This document shows positions 33,958 through 46,050 of a stretch of DNA of 64,000 bases, one piece after another. The stretch covers positions 66,247 to 130,246 of the forward strand of contig MU008187.1 of assembly GCA_010909165.1 (NCBI GenBank), in the 5' to 3' direction. A program made the translations under genes and the position numbers. Source of the DNA: Anthoceros angustus (taxonomy: Eukaryota > Streptophyta > Anthocerotopsida > Anthocerotales > Anthocerotaceae). The notes beneath the pieces are model-generated. The model worked only from the letters and a program-made list of their open reading frames with translations, had not been told where the DNA came from and ran no database searches. How positions within the stretch are numbered: position 1 is the first letter of the stretch; each line of letters begins with the position of its first letter.

Positions 33958-35150
33958 GTTGGCGTCGCCAACTTATATATAATACTTCTTGACCCTCCAC
34001 CCATTGACTCGGGTGGTAGTGGAGGTCCTGCTAACTCTTGCGGTTGTCTTGAGCCATTCTTGAAGACTTGAGAACCTATGGCCCCATCCATGAAGGTGGA
34101 GCTTGCCGGAAAGTGCATGTACCTATTGTCGTCTGAGGCCAAGTCACAGAACTACCCACTCTTGCTTCCGCATTGTCATGCCATATATTTTCCGTTTTAC
34201 GAATATCACGCATGGCGCTCAGCACTTCCCTATCCTCTGTATGTTTAGCGAAGCGACAGGCGTTCGGTGACTTTCCTCTCACCCATGCGGTTAGTTTCAC
34301 AGATCGCGGTGGAATTTCAAACTCAATAGGCATTCTAGGAGAATGGCGTAGGTGAGGTAATCGGTGTTTGTTGCGTTGTTATTTTTCTCTGCGATCCTGT
34401 ATGCGGGCGGGTGAAGCTTAAGATCCCGATCGTGCGCGTATTCCACGTTAGCTTGTTGAGGATCACGCACAGAGCCCATTCGCCTTTTTTAATTTGCCTT
34501 GGGATTATAAAGTCGTTTTCACTGGTGACGTTGAAGTAGATCGTCATATGAGATATAACCGTTGGCGAAATGTGACCCTCATGTTGACAAGCTCCAAGGG
34601 ACACCATATCGGTGATAATCATAGAGGAACACACATGAGCATGTCTACTGCGGTCTTGGGCTTCCACCATACAGCGTGCAATAGTCGTGTACGAGGATGT
34701 ATTGGTTTTGTCGCGTCCTCGTTTTTGGGGTATGGGACCAACAAATCTATTCCCCATTTCTCGAATGGCGCGGGCCAATATTGGAACCATTGGCCATTGA
34801 GTGGTTGCGACGGTTTCCCAACCCTCGGCGGGCATCGCGGCGTTTAACAAACTCCTAGCATCACGATGCATGGTTTGCCACCGAGTACCCGTTTCAACAC
34901 CTTCTTGCCGTGATATGTGCAAAAATGTCCTCCGCTTCCCCTCGTGCATCTCGTCTCGGATAACACTTGTTACCCATAACTTTGTCCGCCCATCCGGTCC
35001 GATGCATCTGGTTGTCTTTGCGTCGTACAAGCGGGCGAATAGTGCCTGCGCTTTGTTGGGGTTTGAAAGATCCGGTGGTATTTTCCCGTTTCGAAATTCC
35101 ATCATCTCCTCGTGAGTGGGCCTTGTGTATCCGTTCTCCCTTCTCATTTC
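33945..35150 (-). pseudogene. Element B integrase
   Basis: From N to C: TRPTHEEMMEF, WVTSVIRDEMHEG, GTRWQTMHRDARSLLN, then the start of the core with FVGPIPQKRGRDKT, and near the end YMHFPASSTFMDG, all typical of a Ty3/gypsy integrase. One stretch, 34335-35147, is open for 270 codons. Catalytic Asp residues of the core fall where the frame is lost. Confidence 0.8.
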
Positions 35151-35199
35151 TGCCGAGCCACCATTTACCCTCGCCTTATGGTTCGGTAGTCTTCCCCTC

Positions 35200-35640
35200 T
35201 AACTACAGCCATGACGGCTTCGCCAGGAAAATCGTCGTTTTGGTCTGTGTAACCTCCTCTTTTGACCTCGAAATGTAATCGCATTCACATGTTTACTCCC
35301 TCTGGTCTCCACCGTGAGCGTGAATTCTTGCGAGTAGGATCCATCTTGTGCGTCCGGACAAGTCGGTTTGTTTACCGGTGTTTGAGGCAGTGGTCCACAT
35401 GGAAGCGAACTCGTGGGATAGCAAATAGTGGCGAAACTTGCGAACCGAGTACACCATCCTAGCGCCTCCCTCTCGGTGGTGGTATACTTCTTTCGTCGGT
35501 GTGCCTCCAGCATAATAGATTGGATAATCGTGCTTCTTGTCATCCCTTTGGCTTAGAATGGTACGGGTGCATAGGCAAAACGTCTACAAACACGTGGAAT
35601 TCTTGCTCGATCGCCCCGTGGGTCTTGTGATCGGTGGTCG
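35200..35640 (-). pseudogene. Element B RNase H
   Basis: The blocks KKYTTTEREALGW and SKHVNAITF, with the frame around them (35199-35543), match gypsy RNase H. Upstream wording fits QRDDKKHDYPIYYA in element C. Confidence 0.75.
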
Positions 35641-35699
35641 AAGATCATTGAAGGCCTCCTCGTTTTGCGTCCATTCCACTCCACGGTCCTTTGCGATTA

Positions 35700-36444
35700 C
35701 ATGTGGGGCCCGGAGAAATTCTTCACAAACCTTATAATAGCCTACCATTCGAGGAATCCCTAAGCTCCTTGATGTGGTAGGTGGCTTGAGGCGGTAATGA
35801 TTTTGACCTTATCCGGGTCGACCTCTATCCCCAGCAATCGGTGCCCCAACAAAATACCCTGGCATGCGAAATAACATTTCTCGGGATGTAGACACAATTG
35901 TGTCAGTTGACACCGTTCGGACATTTGCGAAGGTGGTTGAGGTGATCTTTTATTTGCTCAAACAGTCATCCAGGAAGACCTCCATGAGTCCCTAAGGTAT
36001 TCCTTGAAAATCTTGACAATCGTCGCATGAAGGATCCACGGTGCCTGTTAATCGAGCGCTCCGTTTGTAGGCATAGGTTCCCGATGCATGGTGAAAGGCA
36101 TTGAGTGGCCAATCACTCTCCACGAGATGTAGCTGGTTATACCGAATACCCATCCGAGCAGGTAGACCATTCTCCACGCAACTAAGTCCAGGTATGTTGT
36201 CTATGAATGGAGCGGGTAATGGTCTTTTTGGTCACCTTGTTTAACTTTCCCTCACAGCGGACCGTATCTTTCCTTACGCTTTTTGGGAACCACCACAATT
36301 GGGGCTACCTCCGATGTCACAATAGGATATATAGCGATACTTGCATAAGTAGAGCTCAATTGTTCCTTACCTTTGTGAATACTGATTTAGCTTGTATTAG
36401 GTATCCGGGGTTGGCATGTGACTCAGATCCAATCTTGTGCTCCG
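35700..36444 (-). pseudogene. Element B reverse transcriptase, downstream part
   Basis: On the minus strand the RT region shows fragments of the FLDD catalytic area, GTYAYKRSARLTGT and VVVPKK-type wording. It is cut at 36444 by element A. The upstream part is at 43800-44170. Confidence 0.7.
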
Positions 36445-36668
36445 TGTAAGCGATGCGGTATTGGAAACTCCTGATGGATTGTGTCTTTGAGTGATTTTTG
36501 TTTTTGTTAAGTTTGGTGTCAAGAAGAGCTAGGTTATGAGTAGGAAGGATATTTATAGTAGAAAGTGTCCTTGGCCTATGAGTTTTGGGGTTGTTTCGGT
36601 TGAATAATAATCGGTCCTTGGACTATGAACTCGATACTCCTTGGCCTTTGGTCTTGGAATATTTAATA

Positions 36669-36686
36669 GAAAGGCCTATATATGGA
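36669..36686 (+). promoter_or_regulatory. TATA box, element A 5' LTR
   Basis: GGCCTATATATGGAGGG, repeated in the 3' LTR near 42080. Confidence 0.65.
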
Positions 36687-37047
36687 GGGTCCCCATATTT
36701 GGCAGAGGTCCGTAGGCTAGAGGTCGAACCAACCGGGCGGTAGTTGAAGCTGTGTGTGTGGCGAGGTGTCAGGGACTATGTTTCAAGACGGTTGGGCCCG
36801 GAGGCGGTCGTGGAAGGAAGGAGGCGGTCGCGGAAGAAGAAGTGGTAGCCGGTTGGCGTAGAGTTTCCGGGAAATATAACCCTAAGGGAACTCGGAAAAG
36901 GAGGCGCGCGGCGGTAGCTCAGACGATCCACGGCGGGCACGAGCCTGCAGAGGTCAGCCACAGTGGCGAGCTCGCGATTCTGGAAGGAAGAAACCACAGG
37001 GATTGACCAAGTTGGAGATTCGAGGCGAGTTATCAGCAATTTGAGGC

Positions 37048-37306
37048 GTGGGCGTGAGGGTTTTGCAGAGCATGGCGCCCAAGGTTGCAGCAGAATTTGA
37101 CCGCCTAATGGCCAAATATGGACCATTGGAGGGTCCGAGGTGGAGGATTGGTGAGGGAGCTGGGACTTGGGATCATGGAAAACAAAGGAGAGTTTATGGG
37201 AGGATTTTCCATCAACGAGGAAGGAGGACCCATAAATTCAGCAAAGGACGGCGGGCCAAAGCACCAAATCGGAGGGGAGTGCGGAGATAACATGGGCAGG
37301 GAGTAG
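37048..37306 (+). pseudogene. LTR-encoded reading frame, copy in A 5' LTR
   Basis: It has ATGGCGCCCAAGGTTGC (37072), then in the overlapping frame NMDHWRVRGGGLVRELG and IMENKGEFMGGF, ending at a stop at 37306. It is shorter than in B and C; the coiled-coil section is absent, which accounts for part of the shorter LTR. Confidence 0.45.
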
Positions 37307-38384
37307 TGGCATCCTAGGAATAGAACTTTGGATAGGATGCCATCTTGGACCTAAGGCCGTCCAAAATTGTAGGGCCTCGCGCTCAAATTTTAGGACTGAA
37401 AGTCCGTGGCTATGACGCCCAAAGAATTGTATAAAGGGGCTTGTGCCCCTCACATCGATAACTCGGTTGAGATCCCCACGCCTGTGTGGCTGGTTGGAGA
37501 CGTCCCGACAGAGGTGGTGTGCGCGACGCCCCTAGGGGTGGTCGAGAGCTTGCTCAACCGGGGAGGAGGGTGATAGAGCAATCTCGACAAAGGAGGAGGA
37601 AACCAAGGGATTGGCGCGGGGGCGGGTCCGGAGCTTGCTCAACGCCCGCCGTGACGCGGGGTTCTTCTTTCCTTCACCCTTGTTCCCGTAGTTGTGTTCA
37701 AATTGAGAGAGAAGTGTTGAGTGGATGGTTGGAAGCTCGGCGAGGGAGAGAGAGAGAGAGGAGAAGATTGGGTGAAGGAGTGATGAACATCAGACGCTGG
37801 CGGTGTAAGAGGAGTTGAGAAGGAACTAATTGAGAGACTAAGGAGATTTGTGGATCCAAAAGAATCCAAACCGTTGGTGGAAGTGCACAAGAGGAAACAT
37901 GCCCTTGTAAAATTGTGTGAGTGTGGCGCCTTTGTGTGTGTGTGTGAAGCGGTGAGGGATTTGTGGAACTTTGGTCCCTAGGAATCGGTGTGTGTGCATG
38001 AAGTGTGGAGTGAATAAAGTCCGACCGCACAGGTAGCCCGTGGATCCGGCGCCGGAAATAAGTCGCTAGGGTTTGGCGTGGGACCCACCTCGGTAGTCGA
38101 AGCAACTACCCGGTAGTGGTGAGAGCCACCGCGGTCGTGGAATAAGATTTGCGTGGTTGTGGAATAAGATCTGTGGTAGTTAGACAAGTCGGGAGGTAGT
38201 AGTAGTTGAGTAGATAGGTAAGAGGAGTAATAGCGGTAAGTCCTGACTTAGGTGAAGGTCAGTAGCGATAGAAGTTAGCGTCTCTTGGCACAAACCATTC
38301 CCTTGGGAGCGAATCCTAAGCCTACGACATTGAGGGTGAATGTGGACCTCACGGTGTCCCTAGACACAAATTCACACTCCACAT

Positions 38385-38403
38385 TTTGGCGCTGCGAATC
38401 AAG
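38385..38403 (+). other. Primer-binding site of element A
   Basis: TTTGGCGCTGCGAATCA directly follows the LTR end. The TGGCGC start is the same as in elements B and C and is common in plant gypsy elements. Confidence 0.65.
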
Positions 38404-38461
38404 GACGTAGGTAGAACTAACCATAGCCTAAGTAGAGTCTAGCATTACTAGATTGATAGAT

Positions 38462-39410
38462 GGATGCCTCGGGTGAAGACGGCGACTCTGGGGAAACGCG
38501 GTAGCGACAACGCCAAGCAGCGGAAAGGTTGCAGAGTCACGAGGAGGCGCGGGGAGGTTACACCTGGACGAGGAAGAGGAGGAGTGACAATCGGGGATCG
38601 GACCCATCCACGATTCCCAACTCTCGGCTCGGAAGCGGTACAAGGGCCGGTACCCCCGCCTTTCAATCTCCCGTTCAGTTGCGGTCGGCTTGACGGTCAA
38701 ACTTGCAGTGTAGAAGATCGGGCGAGTAGTTATATCACTACCGATCGAAAGTACTACCACGGTAGCTATGACTACTACTCCTTGTTACCACTAAGCAATC
38801 TTACCATTGTATGGAGAGAAGAAGGGCCACGAGGATCCCGAGTTTGTCGAGCGTTTGAGCGGTGGCGGCAACCAGGTGAGGATGCGCGTGCCCAATTCTA
38901 TGGAGTCTTGGCGGAGCCAAGCCGTACAAGAGTATCTCGCCTCTTCCACATTTTGGGGCCTTGAAGAGGGCTTTTTGTGAAAGGTTAGAGGAGTTGATGT
39001 GGAAGGATATGTCTTGTCCAAACTCGAGGGACTGCGGAGAGGGAAGAAGGAGACATGCAGCTTATGTGGAAAGGTTCCACAGCCTGCGTGATCGTGCTGG
39101 ACCTCACTCGGAGTTAATGGCAATCCGTTGGTTTGCGAGAGGTCTGGGCCCGGAGATGGGAAAGCACGTACGTCTCCAAGCTGAGAAAGACTTGGATCGG
39201 GCGATCAAGGCCGCCCTGAACTACGAGGAGTCCAATGCAGAGGGGAAAAAGAAATCGAAGAAGGGGATACGGAGACAAGAAGAAATCCAGAAGAAGAAGA
39301 AGTACTCATCCTCCGATGGCAGTTCCACGGAGGAAGATAGCTCTCAGACTCCTCGGATAGTTCCACGGAAGAAGAGACCGGTGATAGCTCGGAGGAAGAT
39401 TCAGAGATGA
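38462..39410 (+). pseudogene. Element A gag
   Basis: It starts Met-Asp-Ala-Ser-Gly-Glu near 38462. The last part is open (38961-39410, 149 codons) and has the retrotransposon gag pattern YVERFHSLRDRAGPHSELMA, IRWFARGLGPEMGKHVRLQ and AIKAALNYEES, followed by a Lys/Glu/Ser tail. At least one frameshift is near 38950. This is the best-preserved gag of the three elements. Confidence 0.8.
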
Positions 39411-40900
39411 GCGCAAGGAGAGAAGAAGGAAGCGAAAATGAGTGGGAACTAAGACGCCGCGAGGAAAGGAGCTGGTGTATGCAAAGAAGGACGCGGCGGT
39501 GAGAAGAGAGGTGGAAACAGGCCAAAAGGTGGAGCAACAGGAACAAGATGGAGGAAATGATGGCCAAAAGAAGCTTCATCTCAATGCCATAAAAGACCAC
39601 GAGAGGAGAAGGGCGAGCGGCGAATCTCTTCCTCAACTTGTGGAGGGGGGCACTCGAGGATCTGCACAAACGAAGGTGCAACTCTCGAGGAAGAGGAGGA
39701 GATGTGCTTGGAAGATACATACCAAATTCAAGAGGCGACACCAATTTGTGCAAGACTTTATACCCCTCAAGTTTAAACTCCCCAAAACATGGGCATTCGC
39801 AATCGATGGCAAGGAACCCGCAAATGAGTGCCATTCGTTACAATTGCGATTCGGGCATCTGCAGCCTTCCCTCACTCGCCAGGAATGGTGATTTTGAGGC
39901 TGTGGATTGCAAGCAATCGGGACGGGCGTGTCCTCTGCCGGCCGAAAAACATGTGAGGATTGCTCAACCCCATTACGGCAACCCACCCACCATGGAGCAA
40001 AATCCGTTACGGATGCACGTCAAGATGCTCATGGCGTGTGGGAGGATTCCAGGCCAACATGTTGAGAAGTTTGGAAGGATTGGAGGACATGGATGGGGTA
40101 CTATGAAACTCCGCCATGGCCGCCGGGGGAGGAAGGCGGACACCCTAAGAAGGGGACGGGAAGAGAAAGAAGAAGGAAGATTGGAGCCTCCATCGGGAGT
40201 GAGGAGGAAGTCGTCTTCATCGGGCGAGGAAGGACGAGGTCCACACAAAGACCCATGAGAGGCCGGAGGGGCAGGCAGGCATGAGGGGAGCGTGCGGCGG
40301 CATGGGCGGCATACACCCACACATTTGGGGCACACTATGACTCCTTCAGCAACCCGGTACGAGTGGCGTGCGAAAAGGAGGGCGGATGGGGGGGCGAATC
40401 GCGAGATCGAAAACCCAGAGAAAAAAAGGATGAGTTAGGGTTTCCGCCGATGTCGAAGGAAGTCATGGAGATGATCCGAGAGGAAGAGCAGAACCACACC
40501 ACCACACCTCCCCACCACTACCACCGCCATCACGACGCGACACTGTGAGCTACCATGTTGCTGAACGGAGTGGGAGCAAGCGAGAAGGGAGAACACGGTG
40601 AATGGCCCTTTCAATCGGGAGGCCATCATGGACCAAAAATTCATGATAACATTTGACAGCTTCTCGGGGACAATCCGAGGTACCGCCACAGATCCGTGGG
40701 CATTGAAGGCACAAGACAACCCAAGAAGAGGCCCTTCCCAAAACAAGGCCGAGGCCCTTGCGTGAACATGGTGGCCATGGTCGACCAAGGTCCCGAGCTG
40801 CATAGAAAATCGGATGCGTTATCAAGAAAGTACCTCGGATTCGGTGCAGGGTCAACATCATGACGGAGGACACATTCGGAGTTGGAGATAGAACACACAT
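39411..40900 (+). pseudogene. Element A gag-pol linker, charged
   Basis: The sequence is Arg/Lys/Glu-rich with broken frames (39442-39891, 39638-40258, 40363-40548). Blocks such as FAIDGKEPANEC and MARNGDFE-like wording recur in B and C. No clear CCHC knuckle was seen. Confidence 0.5.
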
Positions 40901-40939
40901 CCAAGGTCTGCGTCTTGCGGACATGTCCAGGATGACTGG

Positions 40940-41458
40940 GGAGCGGAGTTCTAACCCATATTGGTACCATTCCGTACCTTATGGACTATGTGGTCATCAA
41001 AGCAAGCTCCGGATATGACGTTTTGATTGGCGGACGTGGATGTATGGGCGCACCTTCAAGTGGGCAAGGAAGGAAGTGGGCTTCAAACCTCCTGGGACCC
41101 CAAGGTTAAGGAAGGGAGGATATGTTTATCTTGGAGTCGAGATACGAATGCAGAGAGACGCCACGGAAACGGATGGCTATACCTCTGAGAACACATTTGG
41201 GGAGGAGGATGAGAAAGAGAAGTTCCCGTTTGCCCACATTTCTTGGTCGGATGAAGAGCGGACTATCGAAGAGACATTCCCACTCCATCACTGGTGGGTT
41301 GTTATGGAGTGTGATTGGCTGGTGTGGAAGGTACTCTGCGTAGTGGAAGGTGGAACGTTGTGGAAGGTGGTGGGACGGATGTGGAAGTTCTCCGGCGAAG
41401 CGTTGTTCGAGATGGAGGAAGCGGCTGTAATCGGAAGCGGCAAGTGATGGTGGTGCGG
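40940..41458 (+). pseudogene. Element A aspartic protease region
   Basis: LMDYVVIK and YDVLI followed by MYGRTFKWARKEVGF match the protease C-terminal part of Ty3/gypsy (normally YDVLLGR.W). The catalytic DSG was not found with certainty. The downstream RT is missing. Confidence 0.55.
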
Positions 41459-41479
41459 TAAATGAGAAGGGAGATCCGG

Positions 41480-41850
41480 ATACACCAGCCTACTTATTCG
41501 TAAATATTTGAGTTCACGGAATCGGGCAGCATCCCTCGGACCTTTCAAGGCAACAACATGCCTCGTGCATTATTCGAGTCCATTTGTCCGCCACGAGGCG
41601 GCTTATATCGGAGGGACGGACGGAAGAAAGGTTGTGGGTGGTACCTCGTGACTTGGACCTACCATATGACAACAGATATATGCACTTTCCGCAAGCTTCA
41701 CCTTCGATGGATGGGGCCATATAAAGTCCTTGAAGTTTTCGCAAATGGCTCCATACGGCTCCAATTCAGGCGACCCCTACCAACGGTCAGTTGGAGAGTC
41801 GAAAATATTACACATGAGTTGGCGAGGCGCCAACAAATGAGAAGGGAGTA
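41480..41850 (+). pseudogene. Element A integrase C-terminal remnant
   Basis: This stretch reads TYHMTTDICTFRKLHLRWMG, PYKVLEVFANGSIRLQF and HELARRQQMRREYV, a typical non-chromodomain integrase C-terminus. It joins protease-side sequence directly, indicating an internal deletion. The frame runs past the PPT into the LTR and stops at 41896. Confidence 0.75.
41836..41850 (+). other. Polypurine tract of element A
   Basis: AATGAGAAGGGAGTA directly precedes the 3' LTR start at 41851. Confidence 0.75.
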
Positions 41851-43799
41851 TGTAAACGATCCGGTATTGGAAACTCCTGTTGGATTGTGTCTTTGAGTGA
41901 TTTGTTTTTTTTTAAGTTTGGTGTCAAGAAGAGCTAGGTTATGAGTAGGAAGGGATATTTATAGTAGAAAGTGTCCTTGGCCTATGAGTTTTGGGTTGTT
42001 TCGTGGGTTAAATAATAATCGGTCCTTGGACTATGAACTCGATACTCCTTGGCCTTTGGTCTTGGAATATTTAATAGAAAGGCCTATATATGGAGGGGTC
42101 CCCATATTTGAGTCCGTAGGCTAGAGGTCGAACCAATAGGCGGTAGTTGAAGCGGTGTGGTCTGGCCGGGGTGTCAGGGACTATGTTTGAGAGGCGGTTG
42201 GCGGCGGCGGGCGGTCGTGGAAGGAAGGAGCGGTCATGGAAGAAGTGGTAAGCCGGTTGGTAGAGTTTCGGGAAATATAACCCTAAGGGAACTCGGAAGG
42301 CCGCAGGCGTGGTAGCTCAGACGATCCCAGCAGGCACGAGCTACACGAGGCGAAGGCGAGGCCCCGGCGGGGGAGCTCGCGATTCTGGAAGGAAGAAACC
42401 ACAGGGGATTGACCAAGTTGGAGATTAGGCGAGTTATCAGCAATTGGCGTAGGCGTGAGGGTTTTGCGAGCATGGCGCCCAAGGTTGCGGAATTGCCAAT
42501 GGCCAAATATGGACCATTGGAGGGTCCGAGGTGGAGGATTGGTGAGGAGCTGGGACTTGGGATCATGGAAAAACAGTGGAGAGTTTATGGGAGGATTTTC
42601 CGGATCAAGAGGAAGGAGGACCCATAAATTCAGCAAAGGGCGAAGGGCAGGCGACCAAATCGGAGGGTGCGGAGATAACATGGGCGGGGAGTAGTGGCAT
42701 CCTAGGAATAGAACTTTGGATAGGATGCCATCTTGGACCCGGACTAAGGCCGTCCAAAAGTGTAGGCGCCTCGCGTTGCCGTTTTAGGACACAAGTCGGT
42801 GGCTATGGCGCCCGACAATTGTATAAAGGGGCTTGGTTGTGCCTCACATCGATAACTCTGGTTGAGATCCCCACGCACGTGGCTGGTTGGAGACGTCCAG
42901 GTTAGAGGTGGTGTGCGGAGGCGCTCCTAGGGGTGGTCGAGAGCTTGCTCCATCGGGGAGGAGGGTGATAGAGCAATCTTCGACAAAGGAGGAGGAAACC
43001 AAGGGATTGGCGGGGCGGGTGGAGCTTGCTCGTGCTGTGTGGCCTTGTTCTTCTTTCCTTCACCCTTGTTCTGTTGGTTGTGTTCAAATTGAGAGAGAAG
43101 TGTTGAGTGGATGGTTGGAAGCCCGAGGCGGGTGAGAGAGAGAGAGAAGATTGGGTGAAGGAGTGAACCTGTCTGCGATCAGGTGTAAGAGGAGTTGAGA
43201 AGGGAACTAATTGAGAGACTAACGGTGGAGATTTGTGTGGATCCAAAAGAATCCAAACCGGTCTTTGTTGGTGGAAGTGTGCACAAGAGGAAACAGTTCC
43301 TTGTAAAATTGTGTGAGTGTGGCGCCCTTTGTGTGTGTGTGAAGCGGTGAGGATTTGTGGAACTTTGGTCCCTAGGAATCGGTGTGTGTGTGCATGAAGT
43401 GTGGAGTGCGAATAAAGTCGATCATGTGCAGTGGTAGGCCGTGGCGAGATCCATGGCGCCCTGCGCCGAAATAAGTCGCTAGGGTTTGGCGTGGGACCCA
43501 CCTTGTCGAAGCAACTACCGGTAGTGGTGAGCCACCGTCGTGGAATAAGATTTGTCGTGGAATAAGATTTTGGTTGTGGAATAAGATGCATGGTAGTTAG
43601 ACAAGTCGGGAGGTAGTAGTAGTTGAGTAGATAGGTAAGAGGGTAATAGCGGTAAGTCGACTTAGGTGAAGGTCGATGGCGATAGAAGTTAGCGTCTCTT
43701 GGCACAAACCATTCCCTTGGGAGCGAATCCTAAGCCTACAACGACATTGAGGGTGAATGTGGACCTCACGGTGTCCCTAGACACAAATTCACCTCCACA
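41851..43799 (+). repeat. Element A 3' LTR
   Basis: It runs TGTAAACGATCC to CACCTCCACA, nearly identical in order to 36445-38383 but differing by many short indels. ATGGCGCCCAAGGT is at 42472. Confidence 0.85.
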
Positions 43800-44170
43800 C
43801 TGCCCCACTCCATTTGTCTTTCAGTATACCCTTCATATACGTAGCGTCAAAAGCAAAAACGTGGATAAATTCATGGCAATTTTTCATACCCTTTCCAGTC
43901 GCATTCATCACATTCGAAAACTTAAGGACCTTGCCGGGCAACACTTCCACATCCTTGACCTCATCCGTCTGCCTCTCTCTCCACGGCGCGGATGTGATGC
44001 CTCCTCCCTCCGGTCTTGGTTCTCCTTGGCGCATTCCCCATTCCGGAATAGGTCGTTAAACGTGAGACACCCTCCTCGCACCCCTCAGTTTGTCGGATCG
44101 TCGCTCCGGCTCGACCACCTCTACTTCTTGTTCCTCGACCTCGGTCCCGTCTCCTCTCCGACCACGGGTT
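43800..44170 (-). pseudogene. Element B reverse transcriptase, upstream part
   Basis: The minus strand reads INHEFIHVFAFDATYMKGI and upstream charged wording, matching element C at 55130-55345. It is separated from the rest of RT by element A. Confidence 0.7.
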
Positions 44171-44700
44171 GTCAATTGTGACTCCATAGCACCCTAATAG
44201 GTTGATGGAATGGGAATATCTCTCCGGTAATCGTCCTCTTCATCGACCACGAAATATGCGAATGGGAATTTCTCCTTCTCATCCTCTCCCCAGGTATCTT
44301 GAGGTGTATCCCTCCGTTTCTGGGTGTCTCCCCTGCGTCGTATCTCCTCCAAGTCAAACATATCCTTCCCTCCTTAATTTTGGGGTCCCAGTCCAGGTTT
44401 GAATCCCACTTCCTTTCTCGCCCCATTTGAAGGTGCAACGTGCCCCATACATCCATGTTCGTCAATGAGAACCTCATACCACGCTTTTGTTTAATGACCA
44501 CGTAGTCCATGAGGTGCGGAATGGTACCAATATGGGTTAGGACTCCGTCGCTCCCCTAGGCGCCATTTTGGACATGTCCGGCAACACCTTTGATGTATGT
44601 TCTATAGCAAGCTTAGGTCTCCTCTGTCATGATGTTGACCTGACCGGAATCTAGCGGCACCTTCTTGATTACACATCCGCAATTTCTATCGTAGCTCAGT
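44170..44700 (-). pseudogene. Element B aspartic protease region
   Basis: MDYVVIKQKRGMRFSLTNMD and blocks such as DPKIKEGRICLTW match element C protease at 54650-54960. A TILTTEET-like stretch upstream is broken. Confidence 0.55.
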
Positions 44701-46050
44701 CACAGTCCATCATGGCCACCATATTCACAGCAAGGGTTTCGGCCTTGGGGTGGAAAGGTTCCGTCTCTTCTTGGGTTGTGCGCCTTCAATGCCCCAGTTC
44801 TTTGGCGGTCTGGCGGATTGTCCACGAGAAGTCAGCGTTATCATGAACTTTTGGTCCATGATAGCTAAATTGAAAGGAACACTGTGTTTTCTCGCCAACC
44901 CCACCGTCATTTTCAACCATGTTTTTGAGATCGTTGAAGCAGTGGCGGTGGGTGGGTCGATGGCCAAAATACGTATCGAGTCTGTTCCGATTCTTGTCGG
45001 ATCATATCCTTCCCGACGCCGGAAGCGTGGACTCATCCTTTTTCCTCTTGCGGGTTTTCGCCCCATGTGTCGACTCGAGTCCCGCTTTCTCCTTGTTTGC
45101 ACTTCACCCCTCGAATCCAGCGGTCTCGGTCTAAGGGAGTTACACCGTGATGCCATCCGAAATCGCAATCCTCGCGTTAGGTGTGGCGTTCGTGCCTTGC
45201 TCCCGTCCATTTTGGATTCTGCCTTTCTTTTTCGGACTCCCAGAGTCCCTCGTCGTTTTGTGGTTGGACCCCTTCCTTCCCGCTTTGATGAAGGCGCCTC
45301 TTCCTCCTCACTTGCGGACGTTATGGGGCTCCACTCCCGTTCTTCTTCCTTTTTCCTCGTTCCCCCCTTCTTAGGGTGTCGCCTTCCTCTCGCTCCCGTT
45401 GCGACCATCGCGGGGTTCGTAATACCCTATCCACATCCCCAACCCTTCCGGGCTCCTCGATGCAGCCTCGGAATCCTCCCATCACCGAGCGCATCTTGAC
45501 TTGCATTGCGGCAGCGGGCTTTCATGCGGGGTGGGTCGCCCGGAGGTTGAGCGATCCTCACTGTTTTCGGTGTCTGGCGGAGGAGCTGCCGACTCGTGAC
45601 CGATTGCTTGCGGTCCACACACACCTTTCAAAATCACCATTCCTGGCGAGATGCGGAGGGGCATCCAGCAAGATGCGAACCCTCGGCAATTGTAACCGGG
45701 CACTCATTTGCGGGTTCCTTGCCATCGATTGCGAATACCCATGCACGGGTTTCGTAAACTCGAGGTACAAAGTTTTGGTACCCAGGAGATCGTGTTGCCT
45801 CTTGAATTTGGTATGTATCTTCCAAGCACATCTCCTCATCCTCTTCCTCGTAGCCCGGAGTTGCACTTTTGTTTGTGGGCAGTTCGACCTCGAGTGCCCT
45901 TGCATCCACAAGTTGAGCGAAGAGATTCGCGCTCCGGTAGCAACCCTTCTTCTATCGTGGTCCTTGATGGCATTAAGATGGAGTTTCTCGGTTTGACCAT
46001 CATTTCCTCCATCTTGTTCCCTTGTTGCTCCACTTTTTGGCTGCTTTGTT
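44700..46050 (-). pseudogene. Element B gag-pol linker
   Basis: Lys/Glu/Arg-rich blocks and frames (44725-45408, 45558-46088) match the linkers of A and C (DGKEPANEC, EEEDEEMCLEDTYQI). No nucleocapsid knuckle is confidently seen. Confidence 0.5.

Larger units (their letters stand above)
36445..38383 (+). repeat. Element A 5' LTR
   Basis: It runs TGTAAGCGAT to CACTCCACA. A TATA box (GGCCTATATATGGAGG) is near 36671, ATGGCGCCCAAGGT at 37072, a GA tract near 37748, and a GT tract near 37935. Confidence 0.85.
36445..43799 (+). mobile_element. Ty3/gypsy element A (plus strand), non-autonomous, inserted in B's RT
   Basis: LTRs are 36445-38383 and 41851-43799, about 1.94 kb each, shorter than those of B and C but sharing their start (TGTAA.CGAT), 3' ends and tracts. 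Internally it has PBS, gag and protease, then jumps near 41460-41480 to the integrase C-terminus, lacking RT, RNase H and the integrase core. The flanks carry TGCTCC on the left and TGCCCC on the right, where the uninterrupted element C sequence at 55356-55370 implies TGCTCCCC: a target-site duplication with small errors. Confidence 0.85.

Noticed and set aside
38385-38403. tRNA genes near the LTRs
   Set aside because: The TGGCGC words are primer-binding sites; no cloverleaf could be drawn around them.
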